A stretch of 64,000 nt of DNA from Leadbetterella sp. (lineage in GTDB: Bacteria > Bacteroidota > Bacteroidia > Cytophagales > Spirosomataceae). The notes below the pieces were generated by a model. The model had not been told where the DNA came from and did not search any database. It worked only from the letters and a program-made list of their open reading frames with translations. The stretch lies in contig JAHBUH010000010.1 of NCBI GenBank assembly GCA_019638185.1, positions 62,001 to 126,000 of the forward strand. The letters are read 5' to 3'. The stretch's first letter is position 1, and the number at the start of each line of letters is the position of its first letter. Shown here in pieces: positions 1 to 7,579 of this stretch. The translations under genes were made by a program, and so were the position numbers.

Positions 1-511
1 GGTCAGGAAGTACAGGCCTGACGTGGTACTGATGGACATCCAGATGCCCCACGTTTCGGGGATAGATGCCATGCGTGACATCAAGAAGGCTTACCCCGAG
101 GTAAAGGTACTGATCCAGACGATTTTTGAGGACGACGACAAGGTATTTGCCGCCATCTGTGCCGGCGCTAACGGATACATCATTAAAAACACGCGCCCGG
201 AAACCTATATAAACGCCATAGACGACGTATTTAACGGCGGTTCCCACCTGAGCCCGGCCATTGCCTCCCGCGTGCTGTCTATGTTCCAAAGCCAGTTTGT
301 GCAGAAAGAAGAGTCCTACATTTCACTAACGGCCCGGGAGAAGGAAGTGCTGCAATGCATGGTGGGAGGCATGAGCTACAAGATGATCGCTGACGCCTGT
401 AACATCAGCTATAACACGGTAAACAGCCATGTAAAAAATATCTATGAGAAGCTGCATGTGAATTCAGCGCCGGAAGCGGTGGTTAAGGCGCTGGAGATGA
501 GGCTGGTGTGA
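1..511 (+). CDS. NarL/LuxR-family response regulator (5' end outside window)
   Basis: The reading frame is open from base 2, so the gene starts before the window; only the end of the receiver domain and the DNA-binding domain are present. The receiver part shows the phospho-acceptor Asp in LMDIQMP, the conserved Thr in LIQTIF and the Lys in GYIIKN. The C-terminal 65 residues are a LuxR-type helix-turn-helix (LTAREKEVL...YNTVNSHVKNIYEKL). It should act as a phosphorylation-controlled transcription factor; its sensor kinase is presumably to the left. Its last 48 bases overlap the end of the convergent gene on the other strand. It could be the regulator of the palindromic promoters at 3.8-6.8 kb, but that is a guess from proximity and family only. 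Confidence 0.93.
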   Translation, partial: VRKYRPDVVLMDIQMPHVSGIDAMRDIKKAYPEVKVLIQTIFEDDDKVFAAICAGANGYIIKNTRPETYINAIDDVFNGGSHLSPAIASRVLSMFQSQFVQKEESYISLTAREKEVLQCMVGGMSYKMIADACNISYNTVNSHVKNIYEKLHVNSAPEAVVKALEMRLV

Positions 512-1165
512 AGATCTGCGTAAGGTTATGTAGCAGACAATATAGAAGAATATGCCTAAAAATATTCTGAAGATTTCTATCTGGTTAGCCAGTATGCGTG
601 AATAGTTCACAATCCCCGGCATAAAAATAAAGATGAGGATAATTAAAGTGTAGCTGAGTATCAGCAAAAGTACCACAGAGACTTCAGGCCGCCCGCTGAA
701 GTTCAGGCCCGGTTTTTCCCGGGCAAGGCCGGAGAGTAAAATTAAGCAGATAAGCAGGTGCCCCGCGCTTAAAATTACAGAAAGATATTCGTCGTTTCCG
801 CCGGGTGCTGTTATGAGTTTGAAGAGATAAAGAAGGAATAGCAGGGTAGATATAGATAAGCTTAATCTTTTCAGGGATGTTTTATGAATATGAATATAGA
901 AGAAAAAGCCTAAAAAGATAATCTCGGCAATCCCGTAAAATTTGTTAACCAGGTAATATGTTTCTTCCGAAAAAGAATAGTAGTTGAATAAAATATAAAC
1001 CAGTAATTCTGTGATAAAAGTAGCGAAAATGTAATAAACCAGGGGTTTTAGAGAAGAAGGTATCCGGCGGATCCTGAAAACAGAAAGCAAAGAAATAATA
1101 ATAAGTGTTACTAGTGACACTTTTCCGCTCAGGTAAACAATCTCTCTCCAAAACTCCAGGTTCAT
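464..1165 (-). CDS. Seven-helix integral membrane protein of unknown function
   Basis: The roughly 233-residue product is dominated by about seven hydrophobic segments (for example VSLVTLIIISLLSVF, YYIFATFITELLVYILF, VVLLLILSYTLIILIFIF and FLGIFFYIVCYITL), with a basic C-terminal tail (RRSSHQPHLQRLNHRFRR). No catalytic motif was recognised. ATG at 1165 is preferred over a TTG two codons earlier. The upstream same-strand gene stops only 2 bases before this ATG, so the two are probably co-transcribed and translationally coupled. The 3' end overlaps the response regulator by 48 bases, tail to tail. A 7TM sensor or unknown transporter-like role is possible; the sequence does not decide. Confidence 0.7.
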   Translation of the reverse strand: MNLEFWREIVYLSGKVSLVTLIIISLLSVFRIRRIPSSLKPLVYYIFATFITELLVYILFNYYSFSEETYYLVNKFYGIAEIIFLGFFFYIHIHKTSLKRLSLSISTLLFLLYLFKLITAPGGNDEYLSVILSAGHLLICLILLSGLAREKPGLNFSGRPEVSVVLLLILSYTLIILIFIFMPGIVNYSRILANQIEIFRIFLGIFFYIVCYITLRRSSHQPHLQRLNHRFRR

Positions 1166-1167
1166 GA

Positions 1168-1701
1168 TCAATAGGCAGGAGTTCTGGGACTTTTCCCTCC
1201 CGGTCCGCCACCTGTATCTAACCAGCCTTTAATGATTTCATAACGAAGCTGATACGTGGGGTAATTTTCGAGGGCAAAAATAACATATTGAGAAGCTCCA
1301 TCCGGCGGAACCATATTCGGAGTTCTGGCATTCTTACAGCCATCCTGCACCGGTGCCAGAAGTTTATCAAGGATGATTTCCAGCTCTTCTTTGTCTAGTA
1401 GAAAACTAGTGTTCTTAAAATCTGAACTAACGTTTAAACCTGATTTTTTCAGATACTCCGAATTGATTGTCCGAATGGGGCGTCCATCAAGGTTATAAGG
1501 TTTTTTGTCCCGGTCAAACAGGATGTACCTGAACGTAGTAAGTGGCTGGTTTACATTTCGGGTTTTCACAGACACAACATACAAACCCAAGCAATCAAAT
1601 CGGGAGTCTCCCAAAAGCTCCTGGATATAGGGGGCATTAAACATTAAGGGTCTGAAACCAAGCGTGCTGGTTAGTGATTGAAATTCATCAATATAAAACA
1701 T
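1168..1701 (-). CDS. Hypothetical protein, 177 aa
   Basis: I do not recognise a family. The ATG at 1701 (MFYIDEFQSL) is chosen over an upstream extension because the extra 38 residues are low-complexity, Phe/Lys/Cys-rich and run into the promoter space shared with the divergent peptidase gene. The protein is mixed alpha/beta in character with no signal peptide or membrane segment, and ends in a Gly/Pro-rich tail (DTGGGPGGKSPRTP). It stops 2 bases before the 7TM gene, suggesting an operon. Together with the divergent gene at 1759 it sits in DNA visibly richer in A+T than the rest of the window, which suggests horizontal acquisition. Confidence 0.6.
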   Translation of the reverse strand: MFYIDEFQSLTSTLGFRPLMFNAPYIQELLGDSRFDCLGLYVVSVKTRNVNQPLTTFRYILFDRDKKPYNLDGRPIRTINSEYLKKSGLNVSSDFKNTSFLLDKEELEIILDKLLAPVQDGCKNARTPNMVPPDGASQYVIFALENYPTYQLRYEIIKGWLDTGGGPGGKSPRTPAY

Positions 1702-1758
1702 GGTTTTTCTTATAAAGTTACAAAAAAAAATTAATTTTAAAACAGAAAAAAAAATTTT

Positions 1759-3009
1759 ATGAGCCCCTTTAATGAAAAAACAGAAGGCCTTACAGCTGTA
1801 AAGCTCGAACTTCAAGCACTAATATCCCCTAAAATAGTAGTTCTTGAAAGTGATCAGTTTGTTCCGCAGGAAAACACTAATACTTGCTGGGCGGCATGTC
1901 TTACCAGTATTTTAAAGCAATTTAAGTTTACGCATCAAGTAATTGCTCAGACTAATTCAGGGAATCAAATTCATAATCGTGCATATACGGAAAAGTTCTT
2001 TTATGGCTCTAATGCCAGGGCGATAAATAATACAACAGATTTTCAAAATCAGGCAAACAAAGTCGGAGGTCAGGTAAATGTTAAGTTAATATCATTTAAT
2101 ACAGACGAGTTGGGTAGAGACAAGTTAGTAAAATCGATTACAAAGTTTATAAGGTCTAGTAATTACTGCATCTGGTATTTCAAAATAAAAGATAGTACGG
2201 AGGGGCATTTTGTGATTATTTATGGTTACGAAACAAATTTAAAAGGCACTTGGCTTTATGTATTTGACCCCAAACCTGATAAGCTGGGACAACATTATGT
2301 GATTAATTCTAAATACTTTTGCGAGTCTCCTATTCAGGGGTTGTTTAGGATTTTAAATAAAGGTAAAATAGTGGATATTTCACCGGGTTCTAACGAAATC
2401 TCGATACCTAACATAGGTGAGAAAGTTAAATCTGAAAGGGTAAAATATATCAGGGAATTTGTTTCTGCTTCTTCGCTTTGCTTAAGAAGGTCCTTAAATC
2501 TGGACAAAGATATTATTGAAGAAGATACTATTTTTATTGGTTACAATGCACCTAAAGAGGCTATACTTTTAGACCTCATTCCCAATGAAGTGGGTCAAAG
2601 TACCGCTTTCAGACGTTTTACCCATCTTATCCCTATGGTTAAGAAGGTGAAGGATAAGAGAGGGAATGAGTCTCTTCAATTTCTTTGTGGCTTTTTCTTT
2701 AGAAAGGATGTGGATTACTTTGATAGGGTAAACGGGCTTGGTGAGTTTAATGATAACGTGCTGCTTAAAAGCTATATAGAACAGAATTATACTAAAGAGG
2801 GTTTTGGAATTAGTGTATTTATGGAGAATGAATGTTATTTGGCCGCAGTGGTCAGCACAAAAGACGTGCATCAAGCCTTCATATTGGGGAAAAACACTTC
2901 TTATTTTTCGAAGGTATTGGATCGGCTAAGATTATCTGGAACGCAAATCGAAGTTATGAATCCTAATCCTATATTAATAGATGTAGTAATAAGGGATAAC
3001 AGGTGGTAA
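1759..3009 (+). CDS. Papain-like (C39/C1-fold) cysteine peptidase candidate
   Basis: The 416-residue product carries an N-terminal segment like papain-fold peptidases: TNTCWAACLTSIL with Cys43 at the start of a helix, EGHFVIIYGYE with His150 before a beta strand, and LYVFDPKP with Asp170, a plausible Cys-His-Asp triad in the right order and spacing for a C39-like domain. Residues about 225-416 form a second domain I do not recognise. No signal peptide or membrane helix is seen, so it may act inside the cell or be exported another way. It is divergent from the 1701 gene with 57 bases between starts. The gene is A+T-rich compared with neighbours, suggesting transfer. Activity is inferred from motifs only. 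Confidence 0.72.
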   Translation: MSPFNEKTEGLTAVKLELQALISPKIVVLESDQFVPQENTNTCWAACLTSILKQFKFTHQVIAQTNSGNQIHNRAYTEKFFYGSNARAINNTTDFQNQANKVGGQVNVKLISFNTDELGRDKLVKSITKFIRSSNYCIWYFKIKDSTEGHFVIIYGYETNLKGTWLYVFDPKPDKLGQHYVINSKYFCESPIQGLFRILNKGKIVDISPGSNEISIPNIGEKVKSERVKYIREFVSASSLCLRRSLNLDKDIIEEDTIFIGYNAPKEAILLDLIPNEVGQSTAFRRFTHLIPMVKKVKDKRGNESLQFLCGFFFRKDVDYFDRVNGLGEFNDNVLLKSYIEQNYTKEGFGISVFMENECYLAAVVSTKDVHQAFILGKNTSYFSKVLDRLRLSGTQIEVMNPNPILIDVVIRDNRW

Positions 3010-3045
3010 TAGGTAATTACCCCGAAGAGAGGTGAAATATTGCTT

Positions 3046-3565
3046 TTAAGGCAGAGCCCCACAGAAGGCTCTGCCACCACTCCATAGGGCCTTGCCGGAG
3101 TTGGCGTCAAAACAAACAAAGGCGGAGTCCGGCTTGTTGGGTATGGCGCCCCCCAGGTACTCATTGGATGCATTTAATTGTCTCATGGCTACGCTTCCTG
3201 TGCCTTCCCATTTTAATTTACCGTTGGTTTTATCAAGCGCTATGATGTTCAGTTTATCCAGGTCTGTGGCATATACCATTTTATCATTTACAGCGGGTTC
3301 ATTCTGGTAGCTTCCAGAGTTATAAATCCATTTTTGTTGCCCGGTGGTGGCATCCAGGGCAGTGACCCCGCCACTTTTATTGCTGTAAGTGCTGAGATAC
3401 ACTATTCCCTTTTCCATAGTGATGTATCCCCACATATTGAAGGTCTATTTTACCTTACCTGTTTTAGTATCCAGGCCATAAGTATTTCCTCCTGATGAGG
3501 TGATGAGGGTGTCTTCATGAATATATAGCGGGCCGCGCGTCCATTCAAAGGTCTTTTTTTGTCAG
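3046..3565 (-). pseudogene. Decayed PQQ-type beta-propeller gene
   Basis: A 129-codon open frame (3046-3435) encodes PQQ/BamB-like propeller blades: VTALDATTGQQKW, IIALDKTNGKLKW and FVCFDANSGKALW. The same frame continues upstream with clear blade sequence (FEWTRGPLYIHED, then NTYGLDTKTGKVK) but is interrupted by a TAG at about 3444-3446, exactly where the blade consensus expects Trp (KVKW). A second in-frame stop lies further upstream near 3563, and no start or signal peptide follows. It is therefore a 3' remnant of a longer gene carrying a TGG-to-TAG type nonsense change. An intact PQQ-propeller protein is encoded at 44127, but close relationship was not tested. Confidence 0.8.
3050..3075. 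terminator. Perfect 9-bp hairpin at the end of the propeller remnant
   Basis: GGCAGAGCC (3050-3058) and GGCTCTGCC (3067-3075) are perfectly complementary around an 8-base loop. It overlaps the last codons of the decayed minus-strand gene and lies between it and the convergent peptidase gene. There is only a short T-run on either strand, so termination is plausible but not certain. Confidence 0.5.
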
Positions 3566-3810
3566 GCTATGTTACCGCATAGGACCTTACGTTACAGGTA
3601 GTAGCTTCTTTTACATTTTTAACAGTAGAGGTGAACATTAAGGAGAAGGGTCCTCATTAGGAAATGAGGCGCTTGTGTTGGGTAACAGGCTGGTGGGCAC
3701 TAACCCCGGCCACTGTGCGGAAACGAATAAGGGCAAGCTGTTTAAGTATTCCGGTAGCTTACAGACGATTAAAAACCAACTTAAATTCTATAATAAGGAG
3801 AAAATGAAAT
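3566..3810. other. Gene-free stretch left of the first palindromic promoter
   Basis: About 245 bases with no supported gene. A 73-codon frame starting at 3675 runs across the next promoter element and has no recognisable protein features or ribosome binding site, so it was not called. The region looks like decayed DNA upstream of the propeller remnant. Confidence 0.5.
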
Positions 3811-3858
3811 ATCCCCAAAATTGGGGATTTTCTCCTATACTTTTCTCTCCGAACTTTG
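3811..3858 (+). promoter_or_regulatory. Palindromic promoter, copy 1
   Basis: ATCCCCAAAATTGGGGAT (3811-3828) is a perfect palindrome. It is followed by exactly 21 bases and then CGAACTTTG (3850-3858), which resembles the Bacteroidota -7 box TAnnTTTG. The same palindrome-21-box layout occurs at 3983, 6039 and 6778. No gene starts directly behind this copy, so it may feed a long leader into the gene at 4050. The T-rich sequence after the palindrome means a terminator role cannot be fully excluded. Confidence 0.65.
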
Positions 3859-3982
3859 TATTGAAGAAGCTGACCGAAAACTTTCCCGTTTTATAGCCAT
3901 GGACAGCTGATAAAAGTACTGACCGACCTGAAATAAACCACAGGGTTAACTAGTTTGATTACCGCACAACTTTCCCTTTTTT

Positions 3983-4030
3983 ATCCCTAGGATTAGGGAT
4001 GTCCTGATCAAAAAAGAACCCCGAATTTTG
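3983..4030 (+). promoter_or_regulatory. Palindromic promoter, copy 2
   Basis: ATCCCTAGGATTAGGGAT (3983-4000) has 7-bp perfect arms. After exactly 21 bases comes CGAATTTTG (4022-4030), 19 bases before the start codon at 4050. The palindrome occupies the place normally taken by the -33 TTG element, as expected for an activator-dependent promoter. The regulator is not identified by the sequence. Confidence 0.75.
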
Positions 4031-4049
4031 TAAAAAAATAATAAACCGT

Positions 4050-5285
4050 ATGAAAAAAATATTCTTCTGCCTTTTGGTGGTCTTCGGTAAGATGGTGGTT
4101 TATAGTCAGATATCCGGAGGAATGATGAATGTGCAAAACCAGCCTGTACTCCCCGGTTTCCAACCCGATATGGTGAATGTGGTCAGATGGATTTCCCCCG
4201 TCACCAGGGATTTTGAAACCCTTCGCGAAGACCTGCACCCGGACGATAAGCTTACCTCCTGGGGATATAAAACGAAGGTATTCCAGTTCAAAGCTTATGC
4301 TAACCGGCCTCCGGGAAGTAATGCTACTGCCGTGTACCGGTGGGTCATGCCTCATTGTGCGGCTTCCATCCTGATCGCCGAACATGAACATTCGGATGCC
4401 CAGATGCAGGCATGGGGCTATAAGGATAAACAATTTATGTTTTATGCGTATCGCACCCGCCCCACCCTGGGGAACTATCTGGAGGTAAACCGGTGGATTA
4501 ACGCCAAACCGGCCGGAGACCCCTGCCGCGACTTTACTCTTACCGTTACTGAAAAGGAATATACCGACCAGCAGCTCATCAGCTACGGATATACCCAAAA
4601 AATCACCCAGTTTTATGTGCTGGATGTGGATGCAGGGAGCCCCGCTTCCGGCGACGGGCAGACCGTGACCCTGCAGGACATCGACGAATGGCTCTGTCCC
4701 AATAACCTTACCCGGGGCGACAGGGAATTTGATGGCCACGGCCCGCGCATTAAAACCGAAGTTCGCCTGCGGGTAGCCGGCGGAGGTACCGCCCTTTATG
4801 CCGACATCACCTTTTGGGCCCAGGAAACCCAGCACGACTGGTCTACGGCCGAAGGCCGCTGGACACGGAAGGTTTACGATGCTCCTTACGGGAAAAAGAT
4901 CCGGCGCGTGGTGTCAGACCAGGCCTCCCGCACGCAGTTTATCAGCCCGCCGGGAGGGTGGCAGTTTGGCTTCCCGGGTCATGATGTGTCAGGAGCAGTA
5001 AATGCTTTCTTAGATGGCGTGGGTGGGGGTATTGCTAATGCCGTATTTGCCCTGCATGGCCTCCCGGCCGGTGATCTCACGGCTCTGGGCAGGCTGGTCA
5101 GCGCCTCGGTGAACAGTGGCAATACGGCCGTAAGGGTACCCGCTACAGAAGGTACCCTGGTGAAGTTCTTCACCATTGTGGGTGATACCGGCGGACCTGA
5201 CATCAGCCACGATGATAACTGCAACGATGACACGCGGATCGTGAGAATAGAGTTTGCGCCGGTTCGGGTGGAGTGGGAGAATTAA
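4050..5285 (+). CDS. Secreted protein with three SWGYK-type repeats and unknown C-terminal domain
   Basis: The 411-residue product begins with a signal peptide (hydrophobic core 4-17, likely cleavage after YSQ20). Residues about 42-87, 94-138 and 144-191 form three repeats of the pattern xVxRWxxPxxxDF...(D/Q)xQLxSWGYKxKxFQFYAY, resembling the DUF5648-like repeat seen in secreted proteins; the match is by eye. From about 205 to 411 is a separate domain with VRLRVAGGGTALYADITFWAQE and a late GDTGGPDI motif; no enzyme motif was recognised. It lies directly behind palindromic promoter copy 2 and 51 bases ahead of the first collagen-like lipoprotein, so they are probably co-transcribed. Surface attachment or matrix function is an inference from context. 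Confidence 0.8.
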   Translation: MKKIFFCLLVVFGKMVVYSQISGGMMNVQNQPVLPGFQPDMVNVVRWISPVTRDFETLREDLHPDDKLTSWGYKTKVFQFKAYANRPPGSNATAVYRWVMPHCAASILIAEHEHSDAQMQAWGYKDKQFMFYAYRTRPTLGNYLEVNRWINAKPAGDPCRDFTLTVTEKEYTDQQLISYGYTQKITQFYVLDVDAGSPASGDGQTVTLQDIDEWLCPNNLTRGDREFDGHGPRIKTEVRLRVAGGGTALYADITFWAQETQHDWSTAEGRWTRKVYDAPYGKKIRRVVSDQASRTQFISPPGGWQFGFPGHDVSGAVNAFLDGVGGGIANAVFALHGLPAGDLTALGRLVSASVNSGNTAVRVPATEGTLVKFFTIVGDTGGPDISHDDNCNDDTRIVRIEFAPVRVEWEN

Positions 5286-5336
5286 GCGGAGTGTACTTAC
5301 CTGGTTTTGTATAAATAACTATAAACAAAATAAACA

Positions 5337-5996
5337 ATGAAAAAAGTATTAGTATTTCTGATGGCCGTGGTCATCACGGCAGGCATGGCCGCATGTAAGG
5401 GCGACAAAGGAGACCAGGGTCAGGCCGGTCCGGCGGGAACTGCAGGCGCAAACGGAGCCCCGGGCTCCACAGGTCCGAAAGGCGATAAAGGCGACCCGGG
5501 ATCTACCGGTGCCCAAGGGCCACAAGGAACTCCCGGAGCTCAGGGGCCGCAAGGAGCCCAGGGCCCTGCCGGCACGGCCAATGTGATTTATAGTGCCTGG
5601 TTGAATTTCCCTGCCAGTTCGCCGGGGTATATGAGCTCCGGAGCTGAGAAAACGTGGACCTTTGGTGCTCCCCGGGTTACCCAGGAAGTGTTGAACAAAG
5701 GGACTGTACTGGCTTATGGAAAGGCTACCAATGATGTTTATAGCCTGCCTTTGACTGAGATTTTTGAGGGTCGTTTGGAATCTTATAGTATCGTTTGGAC
5801 GCTTGGAGTAATTCGATTTTACAGGAAATACGCAGGCGCCGGAAGCGCACCTGCTTCGTTTACCTCTTCTCCCTATGCTGGATTTACTGCTTTCCGTTAC
5901 GTTATCATTCCCGGAGGTATACCCGCTGGCCGCCAGGCGGCCATAGATTACAATGACTATGAAGCAGTGAAGAAATACTATAACCTGCCGGATTAA
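5337..5996 (+). CDS. Collagen-like lipoprotein 1
   Basis: A 219-residue lipoprotein precursor: signal peptide with lipobox ending GMAAC (Cys20), then about 20 consecutive Gly-X-Y triplets (residues 22-81, with GPK, GDK, GAQ and GPQ), then a 138-residue C-terminal domain ending in [21 protein letters not shown] minus the first residue. The X-Y content (Pro, Lys-Gly-Asp, Gln) is typical of bacterial collagen-like triple helices, so a trimeric rod anchored by lipid with a C-terminal head is expected. No palindromic promoter precedes it; the 51-base gap from the gene at 4050 suggests shared transcription. Two relatives follow at 6113 and 6892. Confidence 0.88.
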   Translation: MKKVLVFLMAVVITAGMAACKGDKGDQGQAGPAGTAGANGAPGSTGPKGDKGDPGSTGAQGPQGTPGAQGPQGAQGPAGTANVIYSAWLNFPASSPGYMSSGAEKTWTFGAPRVTQEVLNKGTVLAYGKATNDVYSLPLTEIFEGRLESYSIVWTLGVIRFYRKYAGAGSAPASFTSSPYAGFTAFRYVIIPGGIPAGRQAAIDYNDYEAVKKYYNLPD

Positions 5997-6038
5997 GTGT
6001 AAGAGAGTTTATTCATTGGAAAAGCTAAAATTATAGTT

Positions 6039-6086
6039 ATCACCAAAATTGGGGATACCGCGGCATTCATCCCCGGGCGAACTTTG
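6039..6086 (+). promoter_or_regulatory. Palindromic promoter, copy 3
   Basis: ATCACCAAAATTGGGGAT (6039-6056) matches the palindrome of copy 1 with one mismatch in the left arm. Exactly 21 bases later is CGAACTTTG (6078-6086), 26 bases before the start codon at 6113. Confidence 0.75.
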
Positions 6087-6112
6087 CATCGATAACCATA
6101 ATTTAAAAAGCA

Positions 6113-6688
6113 ATGAAACTACTATCTGTATTGATGATGGCCGTGTTATTTACGGTATTTATGACAGCCTGCGATGGCGATGGGGGTCCAGAGGGACCAG
6201 AAGGCCCTAAGGGCGACAAAGGAGAGCAGGGCCCCGCCGGCCCGGCAGGTGCCACCGGCCCGAAAGGAGATACGGGCGCTACCGGTGCACAGGGGCCGAA
6301 AGGAGACACCGGAAATGCCAATGTGATTCAGTTCAGCTTTGGGGCGAAAAGCTGGGGCAATACAATAGGCGCTCTTAACTCTTTCAGCCTGAGCGGTATT
6401 ACGGCCAGTATTGCTGAAAAGAGCGCTTTTTTTACTTATATCAAAAACGGCAATCTTTGGTATCCCGTACCGGGTGAAATTAGTACCTACGGCGAATTCA
6501 GAACCTATATAACTCCGGGTTCTTCCTCTACCGTTACGGTCAGAAGGGTTAGTGTGGGAATTGTTTTAAATTCCGATGCCACCCGGATTATCCTCATGCC
6601 TGCCAATGACCTGAGAAACGGCCGCCAGGCGGCGGTGGATTTCAATGATTATGTAGCCGTGAAGAAGTTCTATGATCTACCGGACTAA
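6113..6688 (+). CDS. Collagen-like lipoprotein 2
   Basis: A 191-residue lipoprotein precursor with lipobox FMTAC (Cys20), about 15 Gly-X-Y triplets at residues 25-69 ([15 protein letters not shown] ...), and a C-terminal domain of about 120 residues that starts [10 protein letters not shown] and ends [21 protein letters not shown] minus its first residue. This C-domain is closely similar to that of the frameshifted paralogue at 6892 and shares its last 20 residues with lipoprotein 1, marking all three as one family. It has its own palindromic promoter (copy 3) and its own terminator (6718-6753), so it is probably a single-gene unit. A trimeric surface stalk is the expected structure; ligand unknown. 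Confidence 0.88.
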   Translation: MKLLSVLMMAVLFTVFMTACDGDGGPEGPEGPKGDKGEQGPAGPAGATGPKGDTGATGAQGPKGDTGNANVIQFSFGAKSWGNTIGALNSFSLSGITASIAEKSAFFTYIKNGNLWYPVPGEISTYGEFRTYITPGSSSTVTVRRVSVGIVLNSDATRIILMPANDLRNGRQAAVDFNDYVAVKKFYDLPD

Positions 6689-6717
6689 ACGGTAGTAAAA
6701 TTTTAAAGAATCCGCCT

Positions 6718-6753
6718 GAAGAAATCCCCTGTTTTGGGGATTTCTTCGTTTTT
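6718..6753 (+). terminator. Rho-independent terminator after collagen-like lipoprotein 2
   Basis: GAAGAAATCCCC (6718-6729) pairs with GGGGATTTCTTC (6736-6747) around a 6-base loop, followed by GTTTTT. Its core also fits the ATCCCC-N6-GGGGAT operator pattern, but no -7 box follows at the conserved distance, so terminator is the better reading. Confidence 0.82.
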
Positions 6754-6777
6754 AAAGCGGGGGTCCCCACCTTCAAT

Positions 6778-6825
6778 ATCCCTAATATTCGGGATACCGC
6801 AGTGCTTTTCCTTTACCGAGCTTTG
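6778..6825 (+). promoter_or_regulatory. Palindromic promoter, copy 4
   Basis: ATCCCTAATATTCGGGAT (6778-6795), one mismatch from a perfect palindrome, is followed after exactly 21 bases by CGAGCTTTG (6817-6825). It precedes the frameshifted collagen-like gene at 6892 and the genes at 7580 and 9171, which follow with short gaps. Confidence 0.75.
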
Positions 6826-6891
6826 TATCAGAAATGAAGCTGTCATGAATGCTACAGTTTCAAATTATGAACTACTAAAACAAAAAATCGT

Positions 6892-7543
6892 ATGAAAAAG
6901 TATTTGTATTTCTGATGGCCGTGGTACTCACAGCAGGTATGGCCGCCTGCAAAGACGATGCAGGGAGGGGCCACAAGGCCCTAAGGGTGATAAAGGAGAC
7001 CAGGGTCCGGCCGGTGTAAATGGTGCTGCCGGACCAAAAGGTGACAAAGGCGATCCAGGCGCAACGGGCTCACCGGGAGCCACCGGTTCTCAGGGCCCTA
7101 AGGGCGATACCGGTGCTACAGGAGCCTCTGGAGCTCAGGGACCCCAAGGGGAAACCGGCAATGCCAATGTGATCCAGTACAACTTTGGAACGAAAACCTG
7201 GCCGAATTTACTGTTTGCAGATAACGTCTTCTTTCTGGATGGTATGACGACAAGTGTTTTGGACAAGAGTGCCTATTTTACATATCTCAAGGTTGATAAT
7301 ATCTGGATGTCCGTACCGGGAGAAATTGGAGGTTTTGGTCAATTCAGGGTCTATATGCATTCAGGTAGCACTATAATTTGGCCCGAGGTAGTGATTCGGA
7401 GAGTCACTGCCGGAAGTGCTATGACTGCTCAAGCCACCCGGATTATCTTCATCCCGGCCAATGACATTCGAAACGACCGTCAGGCGGCAGTGAATTTCAA
7501 TGATTATGAGGCAGTGAAGAAATACTATAACCTGCCGGACTGA
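6892..7543 (+). pseudogene. Collagen-like lipoprotein 3, frameshifted
   Basis: Base-for-base similarity to lipoprotein 1 shows the original start at 6892 (ATGAAAAAGTATTTG), but one A is missing from the A-run relative to the intact gene, so the frame reaches TGA after seven codons. The leader resumes in another frame ([12 protein letters not shown], lipobox intact). A second shift at about 6960-6968, in a G-rich stretch, moves the Gly-X-Y region into the third frame, which is then open to the conserved C-terminus ending [13 protein letters not shown] at 7543. Both shifts lie at or near homopolymers, so true decay, slippage-based phase variation or sequencing error are all possible. No separate start for the C-terminal part looks convincing. 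Confidence 0.82.
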
Positions 7544-7579
7544 GTGAAAACTGATTTTTAACTTAAACATATTTATGCA

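Noticed and set aside
3675..3896. Plus-strand open frame of 73 codons
   Set aside because: It crosses palindromic promoter copy 1, has no protein family features, and no ribosome site; it is best read as non-coding.
6724..6741. Fifth ATCCCC-N6-GGGGAT palindrome as another operator
   Set aside because: It is the core of a 12-bp hairpin followed by a T-run, and no CGARYTTTG box lies 21 bases downstream; a terminator explains it better.
5337..7543. Collagen-like genes as phage tail fibres
   Set aside because: Each has a lipoprotein signal peptide and no phage genes are nearby.
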